DNA from: Thioalkalivibrio nitratireducens DSM 14787
Lineage (GTDB): Bacteria > Pseudomonadota > Gammaproteobacteria > Ectothiorhodospirales > Ectothiorhodospiraceae
Direction of reading: 5' to 3'
Assembly: GCF_000321415.2 (NCBI RefSeq)
Contig: NC_019902.2
Coordinates: forward strand, 3,686,501-3,750,500
Length of the DNA: 64,000 nt
Both the position numbers and the translations under genes were made by a program. Positions within the stretch are counted from its first letter, which is position 1, and each line of letters begins with the position of its first letter. The notes under the pieces were generated by a model. The model saw only the letters and a program-made list of their open reading frames with translations, had not been told where the DNA came from and searched no databases. Shown one piece after another: positions 11,382 through 20,329 of this stretch.

Positions 11382-11891
11382 CACATCCACAGGCACGTAG
11401 AAAAGGGAAACAGTTCCCTCTTATAGCCGATCTCAGGACCGATGCGGCGGCAGAAAGCGCGAGCACCGGCATCGGTGCCGAAGAAGCGGGAGGATCGCCG
11501 GCCGGGTCCGGGAACGAGCCGGGGGCCAATGGAGACCCCCCGGGCCTTGGCGCCACCGCGAGGCACGCCAACGCCCCGCCCGCAACACGGAACGGCCCCA
11601 CAGCAGCGGATTGATGCGATCCCCCCGCCGATCGCGCGGGTCGGATGGGCTCCGCGACCCGCTCGACTGCAACGCCGGCCTTCGCGGGGGCCCGCATGCG
11701 CAGGCTCCGGCCTCGCACGCTGTCAGACATGAGCGTGAACCAGGACCGACCCGCGCGCAACCGCTTGGAACCGCTTCAGGAGGCTCGTTCGGAAACGACC
11801 GAGCGCGTGCCCACAGTAGAGCCAAGACGACCGGGGGACAGTGAGGCGACAGGGACAGCGGGCACAGGTGCACCCCTGTCCGTGGGCCGAA
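11382..11891. other. Intergenic region, no supported gene
   Basis: The overlapping open frames here give Arg/Pro/Gly-rich translations without domain character, and no hairpin followed by a T-run was seen. It must hold the promoter of the mltF-like gene on the minus strand, but no clear -35/-10 pair could be named. Confidence 0.4.
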
Positions 11892-12005
11892 TCAGAAGAA
11901 CAGCAGCACGCTCAGCGAGGTCATGATCGGCACACCCGCCACGACGGCCAGGGTGAGTACGCACACCGTGCAGTCTTTCAACCGCTCAGACCGGAACTTC
12001 TTCAA
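11892..12005 (-). CDS. Candidate 37-residue membrane peptide
   Basis: A TTG-initiated frame has a basic N-terminus followed by one hydrophobic stretch (about residues 13-37) ending LLFF. GGAGAG lies five bases before the TTG. An even shorter frame starting at an ATG near 12038 ends with a TTGA overlap at this start. No family is recognised. It may be a real small membrane protein or a chance open frame. The charge and hydrophobicity pattern and the ribosome site are the only support. Confidence 0.3.
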   Translation of the reverse strand: MKKFRSERLKDCTVCVLTLAVVAGVPIMTSLSVLLFF

Positions 12006-12300
12006 GGCTTCTCTCCAATCCAGCCGAACGCCAGCATATGGATTATGATCCCGTGAATCGAGGGTACCGCACCCGCAACCCGATGTCGAACCGGGACACC
12101 GCGCATGGTCCGAGGTGCGGATGTTGCGGTGCGGACACCCCAATTGGCACCGAGTCTACTGCCCTTTCGGCCGCGAAAGATGATCCAGATCAACGCCTGC
12201 GGCGATCGTTCCCAGCGATCCATCGCACGCGTGGGTGCCCGGCAGCATGCGCCCATCGGGTATATTTACAGCATTTGTGCAGGAATCGGAGTAGACCGGG

Positions 12301-12768
12301 ATGGCATCGACGCAGCCGCTGGAGGCACTGGATACCGCCGAGCGCGTGTGCTCGAAACGCGGTGTACGCCTGACCTCCCTGCGCAGGCGGGTGCTCGAGC
12401 AGATCCTGAAGACCGACGGTGTGATCAAGGCCTACGACCTGATTCATGCGCTGAGTTCCGCCGACCGCAGCATCAAGCCCCCGACGGTCTACCGAAGCCT
12501 GGCGTTTCTCCTCGAGCAGGGGTTCATCCACCGGATCGAGAGCCTGAACGGTTTCGTCGCCTGCAATCACCCGGGCGAGGCCCACGAAACCCTGCTGATG
12601 ATCTGCGATGGCTGCGGCGACATCCACGAGATGGAGCCGGAAAACCTGAGGGAGACCCTGGACCACGCCGCCCAGGCACAGGGATTCTCGATTACCGGAA
12701 AGGTCGTGGAACTCCACGGGATCTGCCGCAAGTGCCGGGACCGGCCCGCGGCGGGCGATGCCCGATGA
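12301..12768 (+). CDS. Fur-family regulator, Zur-like
   Basis: This 155-residue Fur-superfamily protein has an N-terminal winged helix (residues about 15-90, with PTVYRSLAFL as the recognition helix) and a C-terminal metal-binding dimerisation domain. The structural zinc cysteines appear as CDGCG and CRKC. The sequence around GFVACNHPGEAHE, and the lack of the extended His-rich loop of Fur, fit Zur better, so it probably represses zinc-uptake genes when zinc is plentiful. A TATATT -10-like element is at 12261 and GGAATCGGAG precedes the ATG. The gene overlaps the next one through ATGA. No clear Zur box was found by eye. Confidence 0.8.
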   Translation: MASTQPLEALDTAERVCSKRGVRLTSLRRRVLEQILKTDGVIKAYDLIHALSSADRSIKPPTVYRSLAFLLEQGFIHRIESLNGFVACNHPGEAHETLLMICDGCGDIHEMEPENLRETLDHAAQAQGFSITGKVVELHGICRKCRDRPAAGDAR

Positions 12769-13322
12769 CGGGGCTGCGACCCGCCGCCGGCCCTGGGCCG
12801 GGACCATCCCGCGGGGACGCCGTGCTGACCTCACTGCCACCGGTGCTGCGCGCCGACACTCGGCTGCTGATCCTGGGGAGTTTCCCGGGTGTCGCCTCAC
12901 TGCAGGCGGGCCAGTACTATGCTCACCCGCGCAACCAGTTCTGGCCGATTCTCGGCGATCTGCTCGGCGAGCCATTGCACGATCGGGACTATTCCGAGCG
13001 GATCGGCTACCTGCTCGAGCGCCGGATCGGTCTCTGGGACGTCTACGCCACCTGCGTGCGCCCGGGTAGCCTGGACTCGTCGATACGCGACGCCGTGCCC
13101 AACGACCTCGGCACGCTGTTGCGGCAGGCCCCCCGACTGCGCATGATCGTCCACAATGGCGCGGAAAGCGCCCGCCGGATGCGGGAAGTAAAGGCGTTGG
13201 GCATCGCTGCCTGGCGCCTGCCATCCACCAGCCCCGCCAATGCACGGCTCGGGTACCACGCCAAGCGCTCCCTGTGGCGCGAGGCGCTGGACGCAGCCGG
13301 CGTGCTGCCACGCGGATCCTGA
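12765..13322 (+). CDS. DNA-deoxyinosine glycosylase (UDG family 6, HDG)
   Basis: The 185-residue protein belongs to the uracil-DNA glycosylase superfamily, in the branch that removes hypoxanthine (deaminated adenine) from DNA. Diagnostic stretches are LILGSFPG near residue 35, YYAHPRNQFWPIL near 50 and the C-terminal STSPAN. The first roughly 20 residues are a low-complexity Gly/Pro extension. The ATG overlaps the Zur-like stop by four bases (ATGA), giving an odd pair of zinc regulation with base-excision repair. It ends 21 bases before the convergent TonB receptor gene. Confidence 0.83.
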   Translation: MTGLRPAAGPGPGPSRGDAVLTSLPPVLRADTRLLILGSFPGVASLQAGQYYAHPRNQFWPILGDLLGEPLHDRDYSERIGYLLERRIGLWDVYATCVRPGSLDSSIRDAVPNDLGTLLRQAPRLRMIVHNGAESARRMREVKALGIAAWRLPSTSPANARLGYHAKRSLWREALDAAGVLPRGS

Positions 13323-13343
13323 CCCGCAAGGCCCCGCCGCGGG

Positions 13344-15458
13344 TCAGGGCCGGGCGTACACCCGCACGCCGGCCAGCAGGGTACGTCCGGGCGCGGGTTC
13401 GAAATAGCGCCCGAAACGTGCATTGATTCGGACATTGTCGATAGTGCGCGCATCGAACACGTTGTTCAGCGCGAGAAAACCCTCCGTGCGCAACGCCCCC
13501 CGGTCCCAGTGCCTGCCCGCGCGAAGATTCACTGTCGTCTGCGATCCGACCGTCACGCGGTTCGCGTCGTCGGCGTTGCGGCGCCCGGTGTACAGCGCGT
13601 CGACCGCGAAAAAGGCCGGGCCGTCACTCCATGCCGCCTCGAGGAACCACTGCTGCCGGGGCAGCCCCGGCAGCCGATTGCCCCGCTGGTCGGCGCCCGC
13701 CGCATCGGTGAACTCGCGATAGCGGAAGTCGTTCAATGCCAGCGCCGAACGCAGCCTCCAGGGCCCCCCGGGCGAATGCCACTCCAGCCCAAGCTCGATC
13801 CCGTCACGCGCCGTCCGCCCCGCGTTGCTGAAATAGGTGCGCCCGTCATCCGAGTCCAGTTCGAACGGCACTAACTCGTCCCGCACCCGGGCGCTGTACA
13901 GGGTGAGATCGTACGACAGCCGCCCAGCATCACCGCGCAGGCCCAGTTCCACGTTGTGCGCCTGCTGGGGGTCCAGGTCGGGGTTGAAGCCCCCGGTCCC
14001 GGCCGGGTTCGCGAACTCGGTGAAAGTGGGCGTCTCGAACGCGGAAGCAGCGTTCGCGAATGCCCGGTGCCCGGGACGCCAGTGCCAGACCAGACCCGCG
14101 CTGATGCTGGTCTCGTCGAAGACACGGCTCCCCGAGAGATCCTCACCACCCGCACGCAGGTGATCGTCGATGCCGAAGCGGATCCGGTCGTGGCGCGCTC
14201 CCAGGACCAGGTTCCAGTCCGATCCCAGCAAAGTGTCGGTCTGCAGGAACACCCCCCGGGACCGGGCGCGTTCGCGCTGGTCCAGCGCCAGTGGCCCGGT
14301 TTCGGGCTGACCCGGGGGCGCGCAGGAAGGCTCGAGCGCGGCATTGATGCAGTGACGGGTGCGGTCGTCACGCTGGCCCTCCAGATCGAAACCGATCAGC
14401 GCCCGCGTGGGACCGAGATCCCGCTCGTAGCCGAGGTGAAGCCCCTCGAACCGGCGTTCGTAGGCGACTTGGCTGCTGCCGAAGAACGGCAGCTGCTGGG
14501 CGTAATCCCGGCGTGTGACGAATGCACCGAGCCGCAGTTCGCCTGCCCCGGCCCGCTGGCGCCACTGCGCACCCAGCGTGAGTTGTTCGGCGGACTGGCG
14601 GCTGTCGAGCACCCGTGCGAGCGGCGCCGCGGTGCGGCGGTCGGCGTCGAGCTCCGATCGGGTCAACGCACCCGGATCCTCGGTCAGCGGGGCATCGAGC
14701 ACGCGCAGGTGCAGCCGGAGGTCGCCCGCCTCCAGTGACTGCTGCGCGTGCAGCCGCAGCAGCCGCTTCTCCGCGCGCGCCTGTTCGCGGTAGCCGGGAT
14801 AGCGAAGCTCGTGCGCGGTCAGCGACCAGGAACCGGTTTGCGCCGCGGCCTCGCTGACGCCCTCGATACGCCGGAAGCCGTGGCTTCCGGCCAGCAGGCC
14901 CGCGCCATGACCTCGGGGGTCGCTGCCGTCGAGTGTTCCGATCGCGATCACGCCCCCGGTGGCATTGCCGTACAGCGCCGCGTTCGGGCCCCGAAGAACC
15001 TCGATGGAGTCGATGTTCAGCAGGTCGATCGCATCCACCTGCGACTGGCCGTCCGGGGTGGTTTCCGGGATTCCGTCCTGCAGCAGCCGCAGGCCGCGGA
15101 TTCCGAAGGGCGCGCGGGCCCCGAATCCGCGAATGGACAGGCGCACGTCCTGTGCAAAATTGTACCGGTTCTGCGCGAACAGGCCCGGGACACGGTTCAG
15201 CGCCTCGTCGAGCTGCAATCCCTGGCGTGCCCGGGTCGCGTCCTCCCGATCGACCCGGTCGACCGCGGCCGGGAGATCGCTCAGCGGCACCTCCAGTCGC
15301 GGGGCGGTGACAGTGACCGTGATCGGGTCGAGCGTATGCGGCACTTCGGCCCCGGCCGTGGCACCGGCATGAAGCAGCGCCACCGCGAACGCCGGCCAGC
15401 GGGCACAGACGATCGCAAGTTGACCGGGGCAGCGTCGATCCCGGGATCGCGCAGCCAT
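13344..15458 (-). CDS. TonB-dependent outer-membrane receptor
   Basis: This 704-residue receptor has an N-terminal signal sequence, a TonB-box-like stretch around residues 43-50 (DPITVTV) and a plug domain at about 60-175 (SIRGFGARAPFGIRG, EVLRGPNAALYGN). A 22-strand-type barrel runs to the end. It would import a siderophore or metal chelate in a TonB-dependent manner. The plug resembles the FecA/iron-dicitrate group, but the substrate cannot be assigned. It starts four bases after the stop of the Met-rich protein gene, so the two form an operon. The convergent Zur-like gene makes zinc or iron uptake plausible, though this is inference only. The last residue is Pro rather than the usual aromatic residue. 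Confidence 0.88.
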   Translation of the reverse strand: MAARSRDRRCPGQLAIVCARWPAFAVALLHAGATAGAEVPHTLDPITVTVTAPRLEVPLSDLPAAVDRVDREDATRARQGLQLDEALNRVPGLFAQNRYNFAQDVRLSIRGFGARAPFGIRGLRLLQDGIPETTPDGQSQVDAIDLLNIDSIEVLRGPNAALYGNATGGVIAIGTLDGSDPRGHGAGLLAGSHGFRRIEGVSEAAAQTGSWSLTAHELRYPGYREQARAEKRLLRLHAQQSLEAGDLRLHLRVLDAPLTEDPGALTRSELDADRRTAAPLARVLDSRQSAEQLTLGAQWRQRAGAGELRLGAFVTRRDYAQQLPFFGSSQVAYERRFEGLHLGYERDLGPTRALIGFDLEGQRDDRTRHCINAALEPSCAPPGQPETGPLALDQRERARSRGVFLQTDTLLGSDWNLVLGARHDRIRFGIDDHLRAGGEDLSGSRVFDETSISAGLVWHWRPGHRAFANAASAFETPTFTEFANPAGTGGFNPDLDPQQAHNVELGLRGDAGRLSYDLTLYSARVRDELVPFELDSDDGRTYFSNAGRTARDGIELGLEWHSPGGPWRLRSALALNDFRYREFTDAAGADQRGNRLPGLPRQQWFLEAAWSDGPAFFAVDALYTGRRNADDANRVTVGSQTTVNLRAGRHWDRGALRTEGFLALNNVFDARTIDNVRINARFGRYFEPAPGRTLLAGVRVYARP

Positions 15459-15462
15459 CGGA

Positions 15463-16125
15463 TCACCAGAAATAGGGCATCATCCGTCCCATCCGCCCCA
15501 TAGTGGAATCGATCGACGTCGTCATGATGTCGATATTGGTGTTGAGCCGCCGCATCTCCTCGGCCATCACGGTCACCCCGGTCATCTTCTGGTCCATCGT
15601 GCCCATTGTGGCCGCGATGCGTCCCATGTCGGCCCGCATCTGCCGGATGTCGTCGCCCATCTGCGGCATCACCTCCAGCGCGACACGCGTGTCGTGCAGG
15701 ACATCCCGGATGTCATGCAGGATCACCGCCAGCAGGTGTCCGGGATCGAACGCATGATCCTCGGCACCGGCGATCTGATCGCGGAGCGACTCGATCCGCG
15801 AGCGGAAGCCGGTCGCGGGCTGCTCGACCGGATCCTCGAGCGGCGCCACCCGTGGCGGCGGCGCGATCGCCTCTGGGACCGGATGCGGCGCCGGCGTCGG
15901 CGCCACATGCGGCCACCCGAGCTGGGCCTGGGCCGGCCCAGCGCTGAACAGCTGCACCAGGGCATAGAATCCCAGCACCAGGGTCATTGCGAACAGCAGG
16001 GCAGTCCAGCGGAACAGCCGCTCCAGGCGCTGAAGCCGGCGTTCGCCGGACAGTGCGATGCGGGTCAGATCCTCGATGGCTCTGTGCCGGTCACCCGGAT
16101 CTTCACGGGCAGCGTTCGTCATCAT
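15463..16125 (-). CDS. Met-rich single-pass membrane protein of unknown function
   Basis: This 220-residue protein has no recognised family. A charged cytoplasmic N-terminus (about 35 residues) is followed by one membrane helix (about 40-62) and a Pro/Ala-rich linker. The periplasmic C-terminal half is predicted to be coiled coil, very rich in methionine (repeats of the type DDIRQMRADMGRIAATM) and ending MMPYFW. GGAGA precedes the ATG at 16125. Four bases separate it from the TonB receptor, so a role in assembling, energising or metal-handling for that receptor is possible. Methionine clusters can bind Cu(I), but here they are spaced as in a heptad structure. Confidence 0.7.
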   Translation of the reverse strand: MMTNAAREDPGDRHRAIEDLTRIALSGERRLQRLERLFRWTALLFAMTLVLGFYALVQLFSAGPAQAQLGWPHVAPTPAPHPVPEAIAPPPRVAPLEDPVEQPATGFRSRIESLRDQIAGAEDHAFDPGHLLAVILHDIRDVLHDTRVALEVMPQMGDDIRQMRADMGRIAATMGTMDQKMTGVTVMAEEMRRLNTNIDIMTTSIDSTMGRMGRMMPYFW

Positions 16126-16272
16126 GGGTTCTCCGGGCAAGACTCGGGCTCGAGCCGTTCGTGCGCCGTCGCTGCGCTCCAGTCTACCGACGGGCTCTGC
16201 CGCGTTGCCATCATGCGCCCCGGCGCGGCGGGCGTCCGCCCCGCGCGGCAGGAAGGCGGGCCGTGATCGGGT

Positions 16273-16974
16273 TCAGCCGCACTTGCTCTCGCCGCAATTC
16301 AGGCAGGTCATGCAGTTGTCGATCGAGACCACCGCGCGGGTGTTGCACTTGCTGCAGAGCTGCGCCCCGGGCGGGAACGGATCACCGGGATCGGTCTCGG
16401 TGTAGGCAAGATTGCGACTGGCCTCGAACTGGGCGCGCTTCTCCTCGAGATGCTGACGCTGGTGTTCATCAAGGCCGTCGTCCTGGATCAGGCCGATCAT
16501 GCGCAGGTGCCCCTCGATGGCATCGCCGATCTCGGCTACCAGCGAAGGCATGTACCTGCCCCCCTTCTTGAAATAGCCGCCGCGCGGATCGAAGACCGAA
16601 CGCAGCTCCTCGACCAGGAAGGTCACGTCCCCGCCCTTGCGGAATACCGCCGAGATGATACGGGTGAGCGCGACGATCCACTGGAAGTGGTCCATGTTCT
16701 TCGAGTTGATGAAAATCTCGAAAGGCCGGCGCAGCTCATGCTCGGTACCCGGATTCAGCACGATGTCGTTGATGGTCACATACAGCGCGTGCTCGGACAG
16801 CGGCGTCTTGATCTTGTAGGTGGATCCCATCAGCACTTCGGGCCGCTCGAGCTTCTCGTGCATCTGGACGACCTTGCTTGCCGGGGCCGCAGGTGCGGGT
16901 TCCGACTGCTCACCCTGCGGTTCCTCGCGCGCAACCTCGTAGCCCACGATCTTCCTGTCGATCCGGATCGCCAT
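16273..16974 (-). CDS. nrdJb: Class II ribonucleotide reductase, NrdJb subunit
   Basis: This 233-residue protein corresponds to the C-terminal part of class II ribonucleotide reductases that is encoded separately in Pseudomonas and relatives. A TSCPD-type region (about residues 50-170) is followed by a linker and a C-terminal zinc-ribbon-like tail with CSKC and CMTC pairs. The final ESKCG supplies redox-active cysteines that re-reduce the active site. The ATG at 16974 is 14 bases from the nrdJa stop, and the two polypeptides work as one B12-dependent enzyme. Confidence 0.88.
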   Translation of the reverse strand: MAIRIDRKIVGYEVAREEPQGEQSEPAPAAPASKVVQMHEKLERPEVLMGSTYKIKTPLSEHALYVTINDIVLNPGTEHELRRPFEIFINSKNMDHFQWIVALTRIISAVFRKGGDVTFLVEELRSVFDPRGGYFKKGGRYMPSLVAEIGDAIEGHLRMIGLIQDDGLDEHQRQHLEEKRAQFEASRNLAYTETDPGDPFPPGAQLCSKCNTRAVVSIDNCMTCLNCGESKCG

Positions 16975-16988
16975 CGTCTCGCCCCGCG

Positions 16989-19900
16989 TCAGAACTTGCC
17001 GTAATACCCTTCCTTCAGGGCATCGTAGAGGTTCGCAGCGGTATGAACCTCGCCGTCGTATTCGATCTCGTCGTTGCCCTTCGCCTCGATGCACGTCCCG
17101 TCCTCGAGCATGAAACGGTAGGTGGTCGTCGCGAGATCCTTCTCCTTCACCAGCACGCCCTGGAAGGCCTCAGGGTTGAAACGGAAGGTGGTGCAGCCCT
17201 TGAGGCCCTGCTGCCATGCATAGAGGTAGATGTCCTTGAAAGCGTCGAACGGGAAGTCGGTGGGTACGTTGGCGGTCTTGGAGATGGACGAATCGATCCA
17301 TCGCTGTGCCGCCGCCTGAACGTCGACGTGTTGCTTCGGCGCGATGTCGTCGGCGGTCACGAAGTAGTCCGGAAGGCGCTCATCCTCGGACTCGGGGCCG
17401 GGCATCGCGCGCGGGTTTACCCGCTCGCGGTAGGCCAGCAGTTCGAACGAAAACACATCCATCTTCTCCTTGGACTTCTTTCCCGAGCGGATCACGTTGC
17501 GCGCATAGTGGTGCGCGAAACTCGGCTCGATGCCATTGCTCGCGTTGTTCGCGAGCGACAGCGAGATGGTGCCGGTCGGCGCGATCGAACTGTGATGGGT
17601 GAAGCGGCAGCCTTCATCCGCGAGCTGCTCGACCAGTTCGGGGTCGACCTCGGCGATCTTCTGCATATAGCGGCTGTACCGCGCATGCAGAATCCGTCCA
17701 GGCAGCCGGTCGCCTACCTTCACCCCGTCTCGCGCCATTTCCGGGCGCAGGCGCAGCATCTTTTCGGTCACCGTGAACGTCTCGTCCATGATCGGCGCCG
17801 GACCCTTCTCGCGCGCGAGTTCGAGCCCGGCGCGCCAGCCGGCAAGCGCCATCTCCCGGGTCACGCGCTCGGTGAATTCCAGGGAGTCGTCGTCGCCATA
17901 TTTCATCCCCAGCATTGTCAGCGCCGAGCCGAGCCCGAGGTAGCCCATCCCGTGGCGGCGCTTGCGCAGAATCTCGTCGCGCTGCTCGGCTAGCGGCAAC
18001 CCATTGACTTCGACCACGTTGTCCAGCATACGCGTGAACACCGAGACGGTTTCGCCAAAGGCGTCCCAGTCGAGACGGGCCTTGTCGGTGAAGGGATCGA
18101 CGACAAACCTGGTGAGGTTGATCGAGCCCAGCAGGCAGGCACCGTAGGGGGGGAGTCCTTGTTCGCCACAGTTGTGGGCGTGCAAACCGCCGGCATCGAA
18201 GGTGTTGATGCCGGGCACCTGTACGTCGTACACATCGTCGACCCCGGCAGGGACGACCGCCTCGACCCGTGCGGTGAAGCGCTCTCGGTTGAGCTTGCCC
18301 CGGTGGCGACCCAGCAAACCGCGCAGGCGGGCGGCCTTGTCGCTGTCGGCGAAGCCGATCTGGACGTCGAACTGCTGCAGGTTTTCCCCGCTGATGACCA
18401 GCTCATGCTGTGGCCGAACAGCATATTCGGCTTGCCCATCCCTGCCATCGGGCAACAGGGAGGTGTTGCCCGCGCGGCGGTCGCGATGGAGAGTGGAGGC
18501 GATCCCCAGGCGCAGCAACATGCGCTGAGTGGCTTCGAGGATGGCGACGTCCGATTGGGCCAGGCGTACCGACAAACCCTTTCGCTGACTGCTCTGTACC
18601 GAGCCGTCGGCATCGAACAGGCCGCGCAGGAAGCCGCGACAGAACGCGCTGGACTCGGCCTCGATGACCGGGGTGATCGCCTTGTTGCGGTGCTGCATGC
18701 CAAGTTCAAGGGCCAGATCGCGGATCGCGGCGGTGGACAGACGCAACTCGTTGCGCCCGACCGCTGGGTACCAGCCCTGGAAGTCCGCCCGGTGTGGCAG
18801 TTGTCTGGCCGCGGCCAGCGCCTCGGCCATCACCGCCTGAATGCCACCGGAGAGGCTGGCATCGGCACTATCGGCAACCGCCGCAGGCCGCCATACCGAC
18901 AGCACCGCTTCGTTCCGCTTGAGGGTACCATCGCCCAGCAAAAGGCCTATCAGATAGCCCTCGTTGCGACCATGTTTGCCACTCCACTCGCTGTTGGCCC
19001 GATGGTCGTTGAGCAATACCCGATCCCCAGCGCGCAACTGACCTGCCTCGCACCATTCGGTCTCGGCGCGGTAACGGGTAAAGGCAGTGACACGGCGCAC
19101 CCGGTGATCGCTGGTAAGGCGCAGACGATAGCCCTCGCGGGTTTGGAGCTCGACCACCGGCTTGGTCGCAGTCTTGAAAAAGCCCTCGTGCCCGCTGGTG
19201 TGATCCTGGCCATCGACACGGGCGAGAAAGGGCTGGCCGATCAACTCGCTGACCTGACGCGGACCGCCGGCGGTCTGCACCCAGGTGTCGGCGGTGACAC
19301 ATGGGTTAGTGGCCCGGATCTCCTCGCACCACCAGTTGTTGTTCATCTCGTTGACCTTGTCGACCAGGATGAATCCCGGCTCGGCGAAGTCATAGGTGGA
19401 ACTCATGATCACGTCCCAGAGCCGGCGGGCAGGGATCGTGCGGTAGATGCGGCAGGCGACCTGCCCCGCCGCGTTGGTGATGTAGCCCTCGGTAACCGGC
19501 CAGTCACGCCACAGAACCTGTTCCGGATCGTCGAGGTCGACGACACCCTGCGCCGCCTCGACGTCGGTGAGCGGAAAGGCCAGCGGCCAGCGGGCGTCGT
19601 TTTGCACCGCAGCGATGAAATCGGCAGTGATCAGCAGCGAGAGGTTGAACTGGCGCAATGCCCCGGGGGCGCGCTTCGCACGGATGAACTCGAGTACGTC
19701 CGGATGCCCGATATCGAAGGTCGCCATCTGCGCCCCGCGGCGCCCGCCGGCCGAGGAGATCGTGAAGCACATCTTATCGTAGATGTCCATGAACGACAGC
19801 GGCCCGGAGGTATAGGCGCCGGCCCCCGACACGTACGCACCCCGAGGGCGCAAGGTGCTGAATTCATAGCCAATGCCGCATCCGGCCTTCAATGTCATCC

Positions 19901-20222
19901 CGGCCTCGTGCAGCTTGCTCAGGATGTCGTCCATCGAGTCGCCGATGGTGCCCGAGACCGTACAGTTGATGGTCGACGTCGCCGGCTTGTGCTCTTGCGC
20001 ACCGGCATTGGCCATGATCCGCCCGGCCGGGATCGCCCCCTGACGTAGTGCCCAGAGGAAACGCTCGTGCCAGTGTTCGCGCAACTGCGGGGTTGCCTCG
20101 AGGTCGGCCAGCGCCCGCGCCACGCGCTTCCAGGTACCGTCGATGTCGCGGTCCAGGATGGCGCCGTCCTGGCCCTTCAGGCGGTATTTCTGATCCCATA
20201 TCTCGATGGATGCGGGCTGCAT
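16989..20222 (-). CDS. nrdJa: Class II (B12-dependent) ribonucleotide reductase NrdJa with intein
   Basis: This is the catalytic subunit that reduces ribonucleotides using adenosylcobalamin, so it needs no oxygen. The reading frame has 1077 codons; removing the intein (18171-19301) leaves 700 residues, a normal length. The N-terminal extein has GRIMANAG, the STINC region and the glycyl/thiyl barrel segments; after splicing the finger-loop motif NPCGEQ is restored. The ATG at 20222 has GGAGG five bases upstream and begins MQPASIEIWD; longer frames upstream lack family similarity. Two NrdR-box-like sites lie about 80-120 bases upstream. nrdJb follows at once. Confidence 0.93.
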   Translation of the reverse strand: MQPASIEIWDQKYRLKGQDGAILDRDIDGTWKRVARALADLEATPQLREHWHERFLWALRQGAIPAGRIMANAGAQEHKPATSTINCTVSGTIGDSMDDILSKLHEAGMTLKAGCGIGYEFSTLRPRGAYVSGAGAYTSGPLSFMDIYDKMCFTISSAGGRRGAQMATFDIGHPDVLEFIRAKRAPGALRQFNLSLLITADFIAAVQNDARWPLAFPLTDVEAAQGVVDLDDPEQVLWRDWPVTEGYITNAAGQVACRIYRTIPARRLWDVIMSSTYDFAEPGFILVDKVNEMNNNWWCEEIRATNPCVTADTWVQTAGGPRQVSELIGQPFLARVDGQDHTSGHEGFFKTATKPVVELQTREGYRLRLTSDHRVRRVTAFTRYRAETEWCEAGQLRAGDRVLLNDHRANSEWSGKHGRNEGYLIGLLLGDGTLKRNEAVLSVWRPAAVADSADASLSGGIQAVMAEALAAARQLPHRADFQGWYPAVGRNELRLSTAAIRDLALELGMQHRNKAITPVIEAESSAFCRGFLRGLFDADGSVQSSQRKGLSVRLAQSDVAILEATQRMLLRLGIASTLHRDRRAGNTSLLPDGRDGQAEYAVRPQHELVISGENLQQFDVQIGFADSDKAARLRGLLGRHRGKLNRERFTARVEAVVPAGVDDVYDVQVPGINTFDAGGLHAHNCGEQGLPPYGACLLGSINLTRFVVDPFTDKARLDWDAFGETVSVFTRMLDNVVEVNGLPLAEQRDEILRKRRHGMGYLGLGSALTMLGMKYGDDDSLEFTERVTREMALAGWRAGLELAREKGPAPIMDETFTVTEKMLRLRPEMARDGVKVGDRLPGRILHARYSRYMQKIAEVDPELVEQLADEGCRFTHHSSIAPTGTISLSLANNASNGIEPSFAHHYARNVIRSGKKSKEKMDVFSFELLAYRERVNPRAMPGPESEDERLPDYFVTADDIAPKQHVDVQAAAQRWIDSSISKTANVPTDFPFDAFKDIYLYAWQQGLKGCTTFRFNPEAFQGVLVKEKDLATTTYRFMLEDGTCIEAKGNDEIEYDGEVHTAANLYDALKEGYYGKF
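18171..19301 (-). mobile_element. In-frame intein with LAGLIDADG homing endonuclease
   Basis: A 377-residue intervening protein sequence sits inside nrdJa. Its first residue is Cys308 (NP|CVTADTW) and its last Asn684, preceded by His (HAHN), with Cys685 as the +1 extein residue, so all residues for class 1 splicing are present. Block B is LTSDHRV. Two dodecapeptide motifs of a LAGLIDADG endonuclease are visible (YLIGLLLGDG and FLRGLFDADG), so the element may still be mobile. The insertion point is the highly conserved NPCGEQ loop, a known hot spot for reductase inteins. By eye it is somewhat less GC-rich than the exteins, in keeping with transfer. Confidence 0.95.
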
Positions 20223-20298
20223 CGGAACCTCCGGGGCCAGGGACGGAGTGGTCTGCAGTGGGCGGCTACCTTGCATGCGGGGTGCACTCCTCCGCCTT

Positions 20299-20314
20299 CC
20301 ACAATCGGTGGTGG
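20299..20314 (-). promoter_or_regulatory. NrdR-box-like site, proximal
   Basis: An imperfect palindrome resembles the NrdR consensus (acaCwATATaTwGtgt): its half-sites CCACAAT and GGTGG hold the conserved C-A and G-T-G positions. Its centre is 31 bp from that of the site at 20330-20345. NrdR normally binds pairs spaced by whole helical turns. Confidence 0.6.
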
Positions 20315-20329
20315 AACCAGTTGGTCCGA

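Noticed and set aside
9000-11426. 808-codon open frame on the plus strand
   Set aside because: Antisense of the mltF-like gene; no domain motifs.
11433-11873. 146-codon minus-strand frame in the gap before the Zur-like gene
   Set aside because: Cys/Arg/Pro-rich noise, no ribosome site, no recognisable domain.
18159-20048. 629-codon plus-strand frame opposite nrdJa and the intein
   Set aside because: Antisense of a gene with clear motifs on the other strand; no ribosome site or domain.
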